Origin: Natranaerofaba carboxydovora
Lineage (GTDB): Bacteria; Bacillota; Natranaerobiia; Natranaerobiales; Natranaerofabaceae
Direction: 5' to 3'
Assembly: GCF_022539405.1 (NCBI RefSeq)
Contig: NZ_CP054394.1
Location: 126,501 to 190,500 of the forward strand
DNA: 64,000 nucleotides
Shown piece by piece: positions 43,151-51,599 of the stretch. The position numbers and the translations under genes were made by a program. The notes under the pieces are model-generated. The model did no database searches. It had not been told where the DNA came from and saw nothing but the letters and a program-made list of their open reading frames with translations. Each line of letters opens with the position of its first letter. Position 1 is the first letter of the stretch.

Positions 43151-44302
43151 TTGAGAAGGTTTATTACTGCTAAAAAGTTGTTGGCTCTTGGTCTTTGTTT
43201 AATCTTAGTATTTTCATTGCTAGGGTGTGCAGATGTTGAAAAGGATGAAGAAAATGCTGAAGAAAATGATGAGGCCGCAACTGCTGAAGCAGATCCAGAT
43301 GAGGTTCACGAATGGACAATACAAACATCATGGCCTACTGGAATATTGCTGCATGAGATGGCAGAAAAGTGGGCAGAGAGAGTTGAGATTGCAAGTGGAG
43401 GAAGGATAGAAATTGAAGTTCTTCCTTCAGGTGCAATGGTAGGGGCTATGGAAGTGTTGGATGCTACTCATGAGGGGACGATCGATGGAATGCACAGCTG
43501 GTCTGGCTATTGGCTAGGAGATCATGATGCGGCACCACTTTTCTCGTCTATTCCAATGTTATTTGAGACCCAGTCTCACGTGCTATGGATGTATGATAGA
43601 GGGCTTGAGTATCAAAATGAGATTTATCAAGATGAAATGGGCTATAATGTCAAAGCCTTTTTGGGAGGAGCTACTCACCCTGAGATAGGTGCACATTCTA
43701 ATGTGCCCCTTGAAGAGTTAGAAGACTGGCAGGGTACTAACTATCGCGTTCCTGGCTGGATGGCAGAAATCTTAACTGACATGGGAGTATCTGTTGTTAC
43801 GTTAGAAGGTGATGAAGTATATCCTTCTCTTGAGAGAGGAGTAGTTGATGCCGCAGAATTTAGCTCTCCTGTAGTGAATCATGAGTTAGGTTTTCAAGAG
43901 GTTACAGATTATTATACTGGTCCTGGTATCCACCAGCCTAGCTGCTTGTTTGAAATAGTATTAAATAAAGATTCTTACGAGGCGCTTTCTGATGACTTAA
44001 AGGAAATAGTAGATCAAGCCACCTATGCTGTTACTATGGAGTCCTGGACAGAAGACGTAGTTGGCGGCCAGGAAGTTTTGGATACTTGGGAAGAAGAATA
44101 TGATAATGAACCTGTCGAAGTTTCCGAGGAAGCACAGCTAGAATTTCGAAAAGAAGCCTGGGATTTCATTGAAGAAGAAGTAGATGGTGCTGCTCAAGAG
44201 GTTTGGGATGATGCTCGTGACTTTTATATAGAATTTAATAACTATGATGAGTTTATGAACCCTAGTAGAGAAATACCAGAAGAATGGGAAGTTGAAGATT
44301 AA
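43151..44302 (+). CDS. dctP: TRAP transporter substrate-binding lipoprotein DctP
   Basis: The extracytoplasmic solute receptor of a tripartite ATP-independent transporter. The 383-residue protein has a lipoprotein signal ending in SLLGC, then a very acidic linker, then the DctP fold (WTIQTSWPTGILLHEMAEKWAERV, with YPSLERGVVDAAEFSSPV near residue 230). Substrates of the family are usually organic acids; which one cannot be read here. TTG at 43151 follows AAAGGAGGGG. It is first in the operon under the sigma-54 promoter, with a hairpin separating it from dctQ. Confidence 0.92.
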   Translation: MRRFITAKKLLALGLCLILVFSLLGCADVEKDEENAEENDEAATAEADPDEVHEWTIQTSWPTGILLHEMAEKWAERVEIASGGRIEIEVLPSGAMVGAMEVLDATHEGTIDGMHSWSGYWLGDHDAAPLFSSIPMLFETQSHVLWMYDRGLEYQNEIYQDEMGYNVKAFLGGATHPEIGAHSNVPLEELEDWQGTNYRVPGWMAEILTDMGVSVVTLEGDEVYPSLERGVVDAAEFSSPVVNHELGFQEVTDYYTGPGIHQPSCLFEIVLNKDSYEALSDDLKEIVDQATYAVTMESWTEDVVGGQEVLDTWEEEYDNEPVEVSEEAQLEFRKEAWDFIEEEVDGAAQEVWDDARDFYIEFNNYDEFMNPSREIPEEWEVED

Positions 44303-44338
44303 TAGTTGATAAAACTTGAGTGTAAAAATTAATTTTAT

Positions 44339-44395
44339 AGAGCATCCCCAGTGTTTACCCAGTTTTGGGGCATCATAAAGCTCTGTGGATGCTCT
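44339..44395 (+). promoter_or_regulatory. intra-operon hairpin between dctP and dctQ
   Basis: AGAGCATCC and GGATGCTCT form a perfect nine-bp stem with internal pairing in the loop. No strong T-run follows. It likely protects dctP mRNA or lowers dctQM expression, which suits a binding protein needed in excess. Confidence 0.5.
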
Positions 44396-44437
44396 TCCTT
44401 AACCAATAATCTTAAATATAATTTATCCCGGTAGGGG

Positions 44438-44959
44438 GTGATGTGGTTGGGAAGATTAACAAGGATAATCGGTGTGATTGACAAGATAAATGATTATGCG
44501 GCAAGGGCTGTGCAGTGGTTTGTGCTTATCTTGGTCGTAACTTTGGTGTATGAAGTGATCATGAGATATGTTTTTAATAGTCCTACTTTGTGGAGTTTCG
44601 ATGTTTCTTATATGAGTGCTAGTATATTTTTGATGCTTGGTATGGGTTATACTTTAAAGGAAGGCGGGCATGTAAACATTGACATAATTGTAGGAAATCT
44701 AAGCAGGCGTAATCAAGCAATCCTCAATTTGATTTTCTTTGCGATACTTTTTTTCCCCCTGTGGTTTTCTGTACTTTATGCATTTACTCCTAACTTGATC
44801 AATTCCTGGGCAATAGGAGAAACAGCTGCAGTTGGAACATGGCGTCCTCCGATCTACCCATACAAAACATGGTTGTATGTAGGAATGTTCTTGCTTTTAA
44901 TTCAGGGGATATCAGAGTTTTTGAAGGAACTATTGATTATTTTTAGGGGGGAAGAATAA
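44438..44959 (+). CDS. dctQ: TRAP transporter small permease DctQ
   Basis: A 173-residue membrane protein with four helices, the standard DctQ topology. The YEVIMRYVFNSPTLWSFDVS segment and the GGHVNIDII loop are diagnostic. It links the binding protein to the large permease DctM. Three starts (GTG 44438, ATG 44441, TTG 44447) lie close behind GTAGGGGG; the last has the best spacing. It ends two bases before dctM. Confidence 0.9.
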   Translation: MMWLGRLTRIIGVIDKINDYAARAVQWFVLILVVTLVYEVIMRYVFNSPTLWSFDVSYMSASIFLMLGMGYTLKEGGHVNIDIIVGNLSRRNQAILNLIFFAILFFPLWFSVLYAFTPNLINSWAIGETAAVGTWRPPIYPYKTWLYVGMFLLLIQGISEFLKELLIIFRGEE

Positions 44960-44961
44960 TA

Positions 44962-46290
44962 ATGGTTCTAAGTGCAGAACTTGTGATACTTTTAATGGTT
45001 GCTGTACTGCTATTGTTAATCGTGCTTGGACATCCGATTGGCTTTGTACTTGGTGGGGTTGCAACTATATTTGGCCTGGTGTTTATTGGTAATCAAGCGA
45101 TGCACATGTTTTATTTGAGATTAGTGTCTGTGTTTCAGGACTACACTTTAATTGCTATTCCCTTGTTTGTATTCATGGGTATAATTATAGAGCAAGCTGG
45201 GATAGCAGAAAAGTTATATGAAGCAGTGAGAATATTGATGGGTCGTCTAAATGGTGGGCTTGCAATCACCGCAATACTTACAAGTACGATTTTTGCTGCT
45301 GCTACAGGTGTAATCGGAGCTTCTATTGTAACTGTAGGAATTTTGGCTCTTCCCTCAATGAAAAAATATGAATATAATAATTCTCTTTCGACGGGTTCTA
45401 TTTGCGCAGGGGGAACCCTTGGAATTTTGATTCCTCCTAGTATCTTAATACTGGTTTATGGCCCAACGGCTGCTATTTCAGTAGGAGCATTATTTGCGGC
45501 AGCTATAATTCCAGGGCTTTTGTTATCTATGATGTACATGATTTATATAGGTGTTCGCTGCAAGATAGATCCTTCTTTTGGGCCTGGTATGAGTGCAGAG
45601 GAATTAGCCCAGTACACAACAAATGACAAGGTCAGACTGTTTCTTACATCGGTAGTTCCGGTAGCTATTATAATTCTTGCAGTATTAGGAGTGATTGTGG
45701 TTGGAGTGGCAGCTCCGACAGAGGCGGCTGCAGTTGGTGCGCTTGCAGCTATGATACTTGCGGCATTTAATAAAAAGTTAACTTTAGAAGGTGTTAAAGA
45801 AGCTTCTCTTAGAACAATCAAAACCAGCTGTATGGTATACATGGTGCTTATAGGGGCTAACTTTTTCACCGGAGTTTTTATGCGCCTTGGTGGTGGAGAT
45901 ATTGTAAAGGAATTGGTAATTGGCCTTCCTTTTCCAGATTGGGGACTTCTTTTAACCATGTGGTTTGTGATTTTCATCTTAGGGATGTTCATAGATTGGA
46001 TTGGAGTAATTATGATAGCTATACCTTTATTTACTCCAATTGCTGCAGAATTAGGCTATGATCCCATTTGGTTTGCGATGATGAATATTGTCTTGCTTCA
46101 AACCTCTTTTTTAACACCGCCCTTTGCATATTCGATATTTTATGTCAAAGGGATTGCACCAGAGGGAATTACCACCGTGGATATATACAAAGGAGTTGTT
46201 CCTTTTGTAGGCATTCAGCTTGTAACCTTAGTGATCCTTGGAGCTTTTCCACAAATTATAATGTTCTTACCTAAGGCTTTTGGATTATAG
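44962..46290 (+). CDS. dctM: TRAP transporter large permease DctM
   Basis: A 442-residue protein with about twelve membrane segments and the DctM signatures GHPIGFVLGG, GASIVTVGILALPSM, LGILIPPSILILVYG and TEAAAVGA. It is the sodium-coupled transport channel. In a saline, sodium-rich habitat this coupling is useful. The ATG is preceded by GGGGGGAAG inside the dctQ end. The 100 bases after it hold a short frame without a proper start and no clear terminator. Confidence 0.93.
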   Translation: MVLSAELVILLMVAVLLLLIVLGHPIGFVLGGVATIFGLVFIGNQAMHMFYLRLVSVFQDYTLIAIPLFVFMGIIIEQAGIAEKLYEAVRILMGRLNGGLAITAILTSTIFAAATGVIGASIVTVGILALPSMKKYEYNNSLSTGSICAGGTLGILIPPSILILVYGPTAAISVGALFAAAIIPGLLLSMMYMIYIGVRCKIDPSFGPGMSAEELAQYTTNDKVRLFLTSVVPVAIIILAVLGVIVVGVAAPTEAAAVGALAAMILAAFNKKLTLEGVKEASLRTIKTSCMVYMVLIGANFFTGVFMRLGGGDIVKELVIGLPFPDWGLLLTMWFVIFILGMFIDWIGVIMIAIPLFTPIAAELGYDPIWFAMMNIVLLQTSFLTPPFAYSIFYVKGIAPEGITTVDIYKGVVPFVGIQLVTLVILGAFPQIIMFLPKAFGL

Positions 46291-46391
46291 GAGGGATAAA
46301 AAAAGAGCCCTCTGATGTAAAACTAAAGTTTGAGCTCATGGAAGAAATTGTGAAAAGTATTAATGGTTGGCCTGAGGTTTTTGAAGTATCC

Positions 46392-46769
46392 TTATTTGAT
46401 AATCCCTAAATTACTCCTTATTTTCTTTTTATATGCTTTTAATACTGATTTCTTGATTCCTCGTTTTTCAAGCATGAAATTAAACCGAAGAGTCTTTTCA
46501 TTTAATCTTTTTCTGTATGTTTCTTTTTCCTCTTCATCATGGCAGCTTTCAATTAATTTTTCGAGGTTTACCATATCTTTTTTTAGTTCAAGCTCCTCTG
46601 GTAGATGGCCTGAATTTTTGAGTAGGATATATCCTGTTCTTAAATCTTTGGGTACTTGGGAAAGATCATCTAATTTGAGGGGCTTTCCTTTGTTTTCAAG
46701 ATTATCAAAGGCGCCTTCACGTTTGGCTTTTTTTATCTCTTCTTCGCAAAGCTGGTGGATAAGGTCCAT
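46392..46769 (-). CDS. DUF1992 (DnaJ-related domain) protein
   Basis: A 125-residue, highly charged helical protein. The N-terminus contains EEEIKKAKREGAFDNLENKG and KPLKLDDLSQVPKDLR, the classic DUF1992 motif. The C-terminal half is Lys/Arg-rich with RGIKKSVLKAYKKKIRS. The function is unknown; the domain is sometimes described as DnaJ-related. It is encoded alone, convergent with the TRAP operon. The ATG at 46769 follows GGAGAGG on the minus strand. Confidence 0.8.
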   Translation of the reverse strand: MDLIHQLCEEEIKKAKREGAFDNLENKGKPLKLDDLSQVPKDLRTGYILLKNSGHLPEELELKKDMVNLEKLIESCHDEEEKETYRKRLNEKTLRFNFMLEKRGIKKSVLKAYKKKIRSNLGIIK

Positions 46770-46961
46770 AATAATCCTCTCCTATTATTATAGTTTAACT
46801 TATAAAACAGCTAGCTAACTTAAGTTATGCTTTGTTGCAAAAGTTATAGAACATGATATAGAACACGACATGCTTAAGTTTTAATGTCAATGTTATTATA
46901 TAAAATTTAATTATAATTCACAATATAACAGCTATAATAACTTCAGTAACTAAGAAATAAC

Positions 46962-46989
46962 AAAAAGCCACTGGAAAAATCCAGCGGCT
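46962..46989 (-). terminator. terminator of the betaine/deaminase operon
   Basis: On the minus strand AGCCGCTGG and CCAGTGGCT pair (one mismatch) over a six-base loop and are followed by TTTTTG. It lies just after the CofE-like gene. Confidence 0.8.
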
Positions 46990-47023
46990 AAAGAGTAAAC
47001 TAAAGCTATCAAATTTAATTTTA

Positions 47024-48199
47024 TTATAAAAGATTCTTGATCAAAATCAGCGGTGTTCCTGCATCAGCAGAACCGCTTATTAGGTCAGCAAGACTTGCCA
47101 TTAAGTCCTGGGCCTGTCTTGGTGTTGTACCTTCAGTTTCGATTTCGTCGTAGCTTCTTTTGCTATTAGCTTCTTTATCAAGAATTTCTGCAATTTCTTC
47201 TTCTGATTTGCCCTGATTGTGATAAAGATCAACTAAATACTTGTATTTGACACCTTCTCTGAAAGTGTTTTTAAGTCCAGGTGTTGTACCAAAGGCGGGC
47301 TTTGGATCAGCAAGTTCATAGATGCCGCTTGTAGGGTCTTTGTATGCTCCATCACCACTAACAAGGACTTCTACCTTTTTACCGGTTTCTTTTTTGACTT
47401 CATCCTGCACTGCACATGCAAAGTCATCGGCATTGTATGGTGCAAGTTTTAGCTTGTCATCAGAGGACATATTGCTTCCTAGAAGTCCCCACTCAGACCA
47501 GACTTCTTTGCTGCTGTCATTAAATAGGTCCTGAAGGGTGCAGGTTTTAACTTTCTTTTCTAGTTTCTTTCTGTTCTTTTCTCTGGTGTGTATATCCGCA
47601 GATACTGCAGCGTCAAGATTATAATCAGTCATAGCAAGGGGATCATTAGATAGAATTATTTCGTAATCAGCACCAGTTTTTTCGATGACATCCTTATACA
47701 GCTGTAGGTAATTAACACCTGTGATTGGGTGCAAAAGATCTTCTTGATTTAGTTCATCTTCAGTAATGACCTTTTTGCCAGCTTCATCAAATTCCTCTGC
47801 TAGCTCTTCTGGTATTAGCTGATTACCTACTTCATCATCAGGATAAGAAAGCTGTACAATTACTTTCCCATTAGGAACAGCCATTGCAATACCTTCCATC
47901 ATCATGGAGAAACGGTTCCTACTAAGGATAGGGAATAGCACTCCAATAGTTGCATCATCTGAAATATTAAGTTTACTTCTAACTTCTTTTGCAATGTCGT
48001 CTGTTGTAATGTAATTCTCCTGAGCTCTTGCAAGAACTGACTCTGTGATACTAAGAGCATCACCATCATCTAGAAGAGAGTCATTATTTATTTTTCTGAC
48101 CTCTTCCATAATCATACTTTTTAGATCGCTTCCTGGAAGAACCACACCCATTTTAATTCCAAAGGCGCATGGTCCTACATAGTCTGGTAATTTAACCAA
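47024..48199 (-). CDS. CofE-like gamma-glutamyl ligase family protein
   Basis: A 391-residue protein of the coenzyme F420-0:L-glutamate ligase superfamily. The N-terminal GDALSITESVLARAQENYIT segment matches CofE's GD...SEN region, and the middle VEVLVSGDGAYKDPTSG holds further conserved acidic residues. It is longer than archaeal CofE, with a helical C-terminus. No other F420 gene is in the window, so the acceptor may be another molecule, such as a folate or a cofactor of methyl transfer. It is last in a minus-strand series after the SAH/MTA deaminase gene, 58 bases away. Confidence 0.7.
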   Translation of the reverse strand: MVKLPDYVGPCAFGIKMGVVLPGSDLKSMIMEEVRKINNDSLLDDGDALSITESVLARAQENYITTDDIAKEVRSKLNISDDATIGVLFPILSRNRFSMMMEGIAMAVPNGKVIVQLSYPDDEVGNQLIPEELAEEFDEAGKKVITEDELNQEDLLHPITGVNYLQLYKDVIEKTGADYEIILSNDPLAMTDYNLDAAVSADIHTREKNRKKLEKKVKTCTLQDLFNDSSKEVWSEWGLLGSNMSSDDKLKLAPYNADDFACAVQDEVKKETGKKVEVLVSGDGAYKDPTSGIYELADPKPAFGTTPGLKNTFREGVKYKYLVDLYHNQGKSEEEIAEILDKEANSKRSYDEIETEGTTPRQAQDLMASLADLISGSADAGTPLILIKNLL

Positions 48200-48257
48200 G
48201 ATTTAGCCTCCTCAGTATATGTTTTTTAACCTTCTGAACTTATTAATTGAACTTAAT

Positions 48258-49583
48258 TTATTTGTTAAGAAGGTTAGTTATCTTAGTATCAATTTCATCA
48301 AGTATACTTTTTACATCCATTAATTGAAGTTCTTTATCCTGCACTAACTTTTGCCCATTGACCATAACCATGGTAATATCATCGGCTCTTGCGGAGTATA
48401 CAATGTTTGCTATAACGTCGTGTGTTGGTGCAAGATGTGGCTTGTTTAGGTCAAGCATTATGAGGTCTGCGCACTTTCCTTCTTCTAGGCTGCCTATTTG
48501 ATCTGCAAGGCCTAGTACCTCAGCACCGCCTCTTGTTGCCATGTATAATGTTTGGTAAGCGGGCATGACTGTTGGATCTAATGTTTGAACTTTTTGTAGA
48601 AGTGCTGCGCTTCTGGTTTCTTCAAGCATGTCTAGATTATTATTACTTGAAGCTCCGTCTGTACCTATACCTAACTTTAATTTTTTATCTAACATCTTTG
48701 GAATTGGAGCGATTCCACTTCCAAGTTTCATGTTACTTTCTGGGTTGTGAGCAACACCTACATTATTGGCTTTCAGTATATCCATCTCTTCATCGTTGAC
48801 ATGGACACAGTGAGCTGCAAGAACCGGAACTTCAAAGAGTCCAAGGTCATTTACGTGCTCTACTGGTCTCTTTTCGTACTGTTCTTGAATCTGATTAAGC
48901 TCATCCAAAGTTTCAGCAAGATGAATGTGTATACTTGCTCCCACATTTTTGGCTGATTCAATAACTTTTTCCAAAAATTCAGGAGGGCATGTATAAGGTG
49001 CATGGGGTCCATACATTATATTAATACGGCCATCTGAAGTGTTGTTCCAGTTCTTAAAGAGTTCCTCGTTTTCTTTTAGTGCATCTACTGCATTATCCTG
49101 AAGCCCTATCATACCTCTAGATAAAGAAGCTCTTATGCCTGTCTCTTTAACTGCTAAGGCTACCCCGTCCATTTTGTCGTACATATCAGCAAAGGTGGTA
49201 GTGCCAGATAATAACATTTCAGATATGGCAAGGATGGTACCCCAGTAAATATCATTTTCGTCTAACTTGCTTTCTAAAGGCCAGATTTTTTCTTCTAGCC
49301 ATTTCATCAGGGGTAAGTCGTCTGCATAACTTCTAAGAAGGGTCATTGCAGCGTGAGTATGGCAGTTGACAAAACCGGGCATTACAACTTTATTTTTGCC
49401 GTCGATAACCTCATCTGGGGTCCAGTATTCTGGGATATTGCCTGGAGGTGATATTGCAAAAATTTTGCCATCTTCTATAGCTATGCTTCCTTTGTAAAAA
49501 TTATCATCTTTATTATCTTCAGGCTTGTTTGTCATAGGAACTAAAAAACAATCTTTAATCAAGACTTTATTATTTTGTACCAC
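48258..49583 (-). CDS. mtaD: 5-methylthioadenosine/S-adenosylhomocysteine deaminase
   Basis: An amidohydrolase of 441 residues that deaminates the adenine ring of SAH, MTA or adenosine. Metal ligands are in HTHAAM, IHIHLAET and HCVHVND, and TDGASSNN carries the catalytic Asp. The MtaD-specific region MKWLEEKIWPLE is present. In an operon with an SAM-using methyltransferase and a nucleoside kinase, it should help clear SAH or adenosine, which inhibit methylation. Plain adenosine deaminase activity is an alternative. The frame starts at ATG 49583. Confidence 0.9.
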   Translation of the reverse strand: MVQNNKVLIKDCFLVPMTNKPEDNKDDNFYKGSIAIEDGKIFAISPPGNIPEYWTPDEVIDGKNKVVMPGFVNCHTHAAMTLLRSYADDLPLMKWLEEKIWPLESKLDENDIYWGTILAISEMLLSGTTTFADMYDKMDGVALAVKETGIRASLSRGMIGLQDNAVDALKENEELFKNWNNTSDGRINIMYGPHAPYTCPPEFLEKVIESAKNVGASIHIHLAETLDELNQIQEQYEKRPVEHVNDLGLFEVPVLAAHCVHVNDEEMDILKANNVGVAHNPESNMKLGSGIAPIPKMLDKKLKLGIGTDGASSNNNLDMLEETRSAALLQKVQTLDPTVMPAYQTLYMATRGGAEVLGLADQIGSLEEGKCADLIMLDLNKPHLAPTHDVIANIVYSARADDITMVMVNGQKLVQDKELQLMDVKSILDEIDTKITNLLNK

Positions 49584-49634
49584 TGCCTAACACCTTTCTT
49601 TCAATTAAAATATAAAATAATATGAGCAGCTATA

Positions 49635-50252
49635 TTATATAGCCTCTTTAGCGTTTTTTACTACTCCTTCTAACTCTTCATCAATATTATCAAGGTTAAG
49701 GCTTTCAGTATCTATTTCAATTATTTTGCTTTCTTTCTCATTTTCCATTATACTTTTTACATGTTCCTGATAAGCTTGGTATAGTGCCCACCAGTAGTCT
49801 TTGCCAAGTCTTAATTCATCTTCTCTTCCTCTTTCTTCAATTCTGTTCATTACCTCATCGAATGAACATGTAAGAATTATCATGCATTTTGGCTTTTTTA
49901 TTGTTTCCATCAAGGTGTTAAAAAAAGTTAAATAATTATTGTATTCTTTTTCTGATAGATGACCAAACTCATAAAAAAGTTTTGCATAAACGGGATCGCT
50001 GAATATACTTCTATCCAAAATATACTTTTCGTTATCTGAAGCTACTGTATATTGTATAAAACGAGTCATTAAAAAATTTAGCTGCATTGGGTAACACCAT
50101 TTGGAATCTTGAGAGTATTTATTTAGAAGGTCGTAAGGATCTCTAAATTCCTCTGGCATTACTTCCAAATTAAGTTTTTCGGCTAAATGGTTTACTAAAG
50201 TACTTTTTCCTGTTCCTGTCATTCCATCAACTACTACTGGTACTTGTCCCAA
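49635..50252 (-). CDS. deoxynucleoside kinase family protein
   Basis: A 205-residue P-loop kinase of the dCK/dGK family. The P-loop GMTGTGKST is at residues 10-18, the DRS motif in LDRSIFSDP, and the lid RIEERGREDE follows. The frame opens at ATG 50285, but TTG at 50252 lies six bases after GAGGAGGGG and gives the standard N-terminus QVPVVVDGMTG. Family members phosphorylate deoxyadenosine, deoxyguanosine or cytidine nucleosides. Beside SAH-recycling genes it might salvage adenosine, but that is conjecture. Confidence 0.82.
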   Translation of the reverse strand: MGQVPVVVDGMTGTGKSTLVNHLAEKLNLEVMPEEFRDPYDLLNKYSQDSKWCYPMQLNFLMTRFIQYTVASDNEKYILDRSIFSDPVYAKLFYEFGHLSEKEYNNYLTFFNTLMETIKKPKCMIILTCSFDEVMNRIEERGREDELRLGKDYWWALYQAYQEHVKSIMENEKESKIIEIDTESLNLDNIDEELEGVVKNAKEAI

Positions 50253-50311
50253 TTGATTCCCCTCCTCGAAAAAAATATACCACATAAAACTAATATTCCT
50301 ATTGATTGTGT

Positions 50312-50338
50312 AGGGCTTAACCTTAACGGTTAAGCCCT
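50312..50338 (-). promoter_or_regulatory. perfect hairpin between methyltransferase and kinase genes
   Basis: AGGGCTTAACC and GGTTAAGCCCT form a perfect 11-bp stem with a five-base loop. No T-run follows on the minus strand, so it looks more like a processing or partial attenuation site than a full terminator. Confidence 0.5.
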
Positions 50339-50367
50339 AGATTTAATTAAATTTAATTAATAATATA

Positions 50368-51201
50368 CTATTTTTTCTTAGCTACAAATAATCCCCAGTT
50401 GATTTTTCCTTCGCTTGCTTTTTCTACCCAGTATTTTAATCCCTGTAGAGCGTTATTGATTGGCTCTTCTGGCAGATTTCTGTCATTAATTAGATAATCT
50501 TTCTTTTCATCTAAGATGTCGTGTACAGACTTATAAGATTTACCTAAATTTGAGCTCCCATATTCAATCACTTCTACGACTTCAAAACCTGCGTCTTTTA
50601 ATTTTTCTTTATAGAATTCAAATGTTCCAAGATCAGGGACGTTAACTCTGTCATATACTTTTTCTGCTTCTTCCTGTGTTAGTTCTGGCATTTGAAGTAT
50701 GTCAGAAAATACAAAAGTACCACCTTTTTTAAGTACTCTATTGCATTCTCTTAATAGATCTGCTTTGTCAGGGCTGTGCAGCATTGCGTCCTGACTTACC
50801 ATAATATCAAATTCCCCATCATCAAAAGGCATATTGTTAAAATCGCCTTCGTAAACATCGATTTTGTCTCCTAGGCCTTCTTCTTTATTTTTGTTTCTTG
50901 CGTATTCGTTTTCCTTTTCTGATATGTTTAATGCTACTACTTTTTCACATTTGGTATTCTTTGCAATATAGCGTGGTAGGCCGCAGAACCCACTACCTAT
51001 ATCAATTACTTTATCTCCTTCTTGAATTTGTAGCTTTCTTAAAAGGTTTTCGTTCGCCTTGTCAGCTGCCTCATAGAAATCATCAGTGTTATCAAAAAGT
51101 CCTAAATGGTGGTTTTCTCCACCCCAACATTCTAAATAAATGTCATGCGCAGCACTATTATAGTACTCCTTTGCAATCTTAGCATACTCGTTACTGGCCA
51201 C
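50368..51201 (-). CDS. sarcosine/dimethylglycine-type N-methyltransferase
   Basis: A class I SAM methyltransferase of 277 residues. The SAM site is DIGSGFCGLPRYIA, and the N-terminal YYNSAAHDIYLECWGGENHHLGLF matches the WGGE(D/N)xHxG signature of sarcosine dimethylglycine methyltransferases, which make glycine betaine. The QDAMLHSPDK segment is also typical. Glycine itself would need a second enzyme (GSMT) not seen here, unless this one is bifunctional. It diverges from metK-ahcY, which make SAM and remove SAH. GTG at 51201 follows AGGAGG. Confidence 0.85.
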   Translation of the reverse strand: MASNEYAKIAKEYYNSAAHDIYLECWGGENHHLGLFDNTDDFYEAADKANENLLRKLQIQEGDKVIDIGSGFCGLPRYIAKNTKCEKVVALNISEKENEYARNKNKEEGLGDKIDVYEGDFNNMPFDDGEFDIMVSQDAMLHSPDKADLLRECNRVLKKGGTFVFSDILQMPELTQEEAEKVYDRVNVPDLGTFEFYKEKLKDAGFEVVEVIEYGSSNLGKSYKSVHDILDEKKDYLINDRNLPEEPINNALQGLKYWVEKASEGKINWGLFVAKKK

Positions 51202-51422
51202 AAGTTAGCCTCCTTTTAGTGTTTTCAAAAAAAATAGTAATTCTAAAATATTACCGTCTCTAAAATAGTAATCCCTGAACGAAAAAATATCAAACCTGTT
51301 ATTTATTCATCTCAGGGGCTTATAGGCAGTCTCACGTGTAACAAAGTAAATAGCTAGAGTAGTCTTACAATGATTAGCTCTGATAGTGGTTATACTACGG
51401 CAAACGTTAGTTGCGATATTAT

Positions 51423-51497
51423 TGATATATGTTACACTTGATATATCAGCAGGTTAAAGGATTAAAAATCCAAATAGGTTGGAAGTGCTTTTTTTGT
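51423..51497 (+). promoter_or_regulatory. attenuator-like leader upstream of metK
   Basis: In the 398-base divergent gap, TGATATAT/ATATATCA forms an eight-bp hairpin (51423-51448). Then GGATT/AATCC (51469-51481) competes with TCCAA/TTGGA (51479-51493) for the same bases, and a T-run (51489-51496) follows. GTGTAAC (51336-51342) could also pair with GTTACAC (51431-51437). This looks like a switchable terminator but matches no SAM riboswitch I know. A 25-codon frame from ATG 51533, behind AAAGGAGG, overlaps the metK start and could be a leader peptide. The rest of the gap shows nothing clear. Confidence 0.35.
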
Positions 51498-51599
51498 GTT
51501 TTAAAATCCAAAAGGAGGCAGGTTTAATTCTAATGATTAATTTTACACAAAAGAAATGTAAATTTAACATTGTACAGAAACATATAGGAGGTGTAAGAA

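Noticed and set aside
46296-46409. Short frame after dctM ending in VFEVSLFDNP
   Set aside because: The only ATG (46338) lacks a ribosome site and would give 23 residues overlapping the convergent DUF1992 gene. AGGAGGG at 46289-46295 is not spaced to any usable start.
46363-46818. Plus-strand 151-codon frame
   Set aside because: It is antisense to the DUF1992 gene, Ser/Phe-rich in the way reverse-complement frames are, and has no family match.
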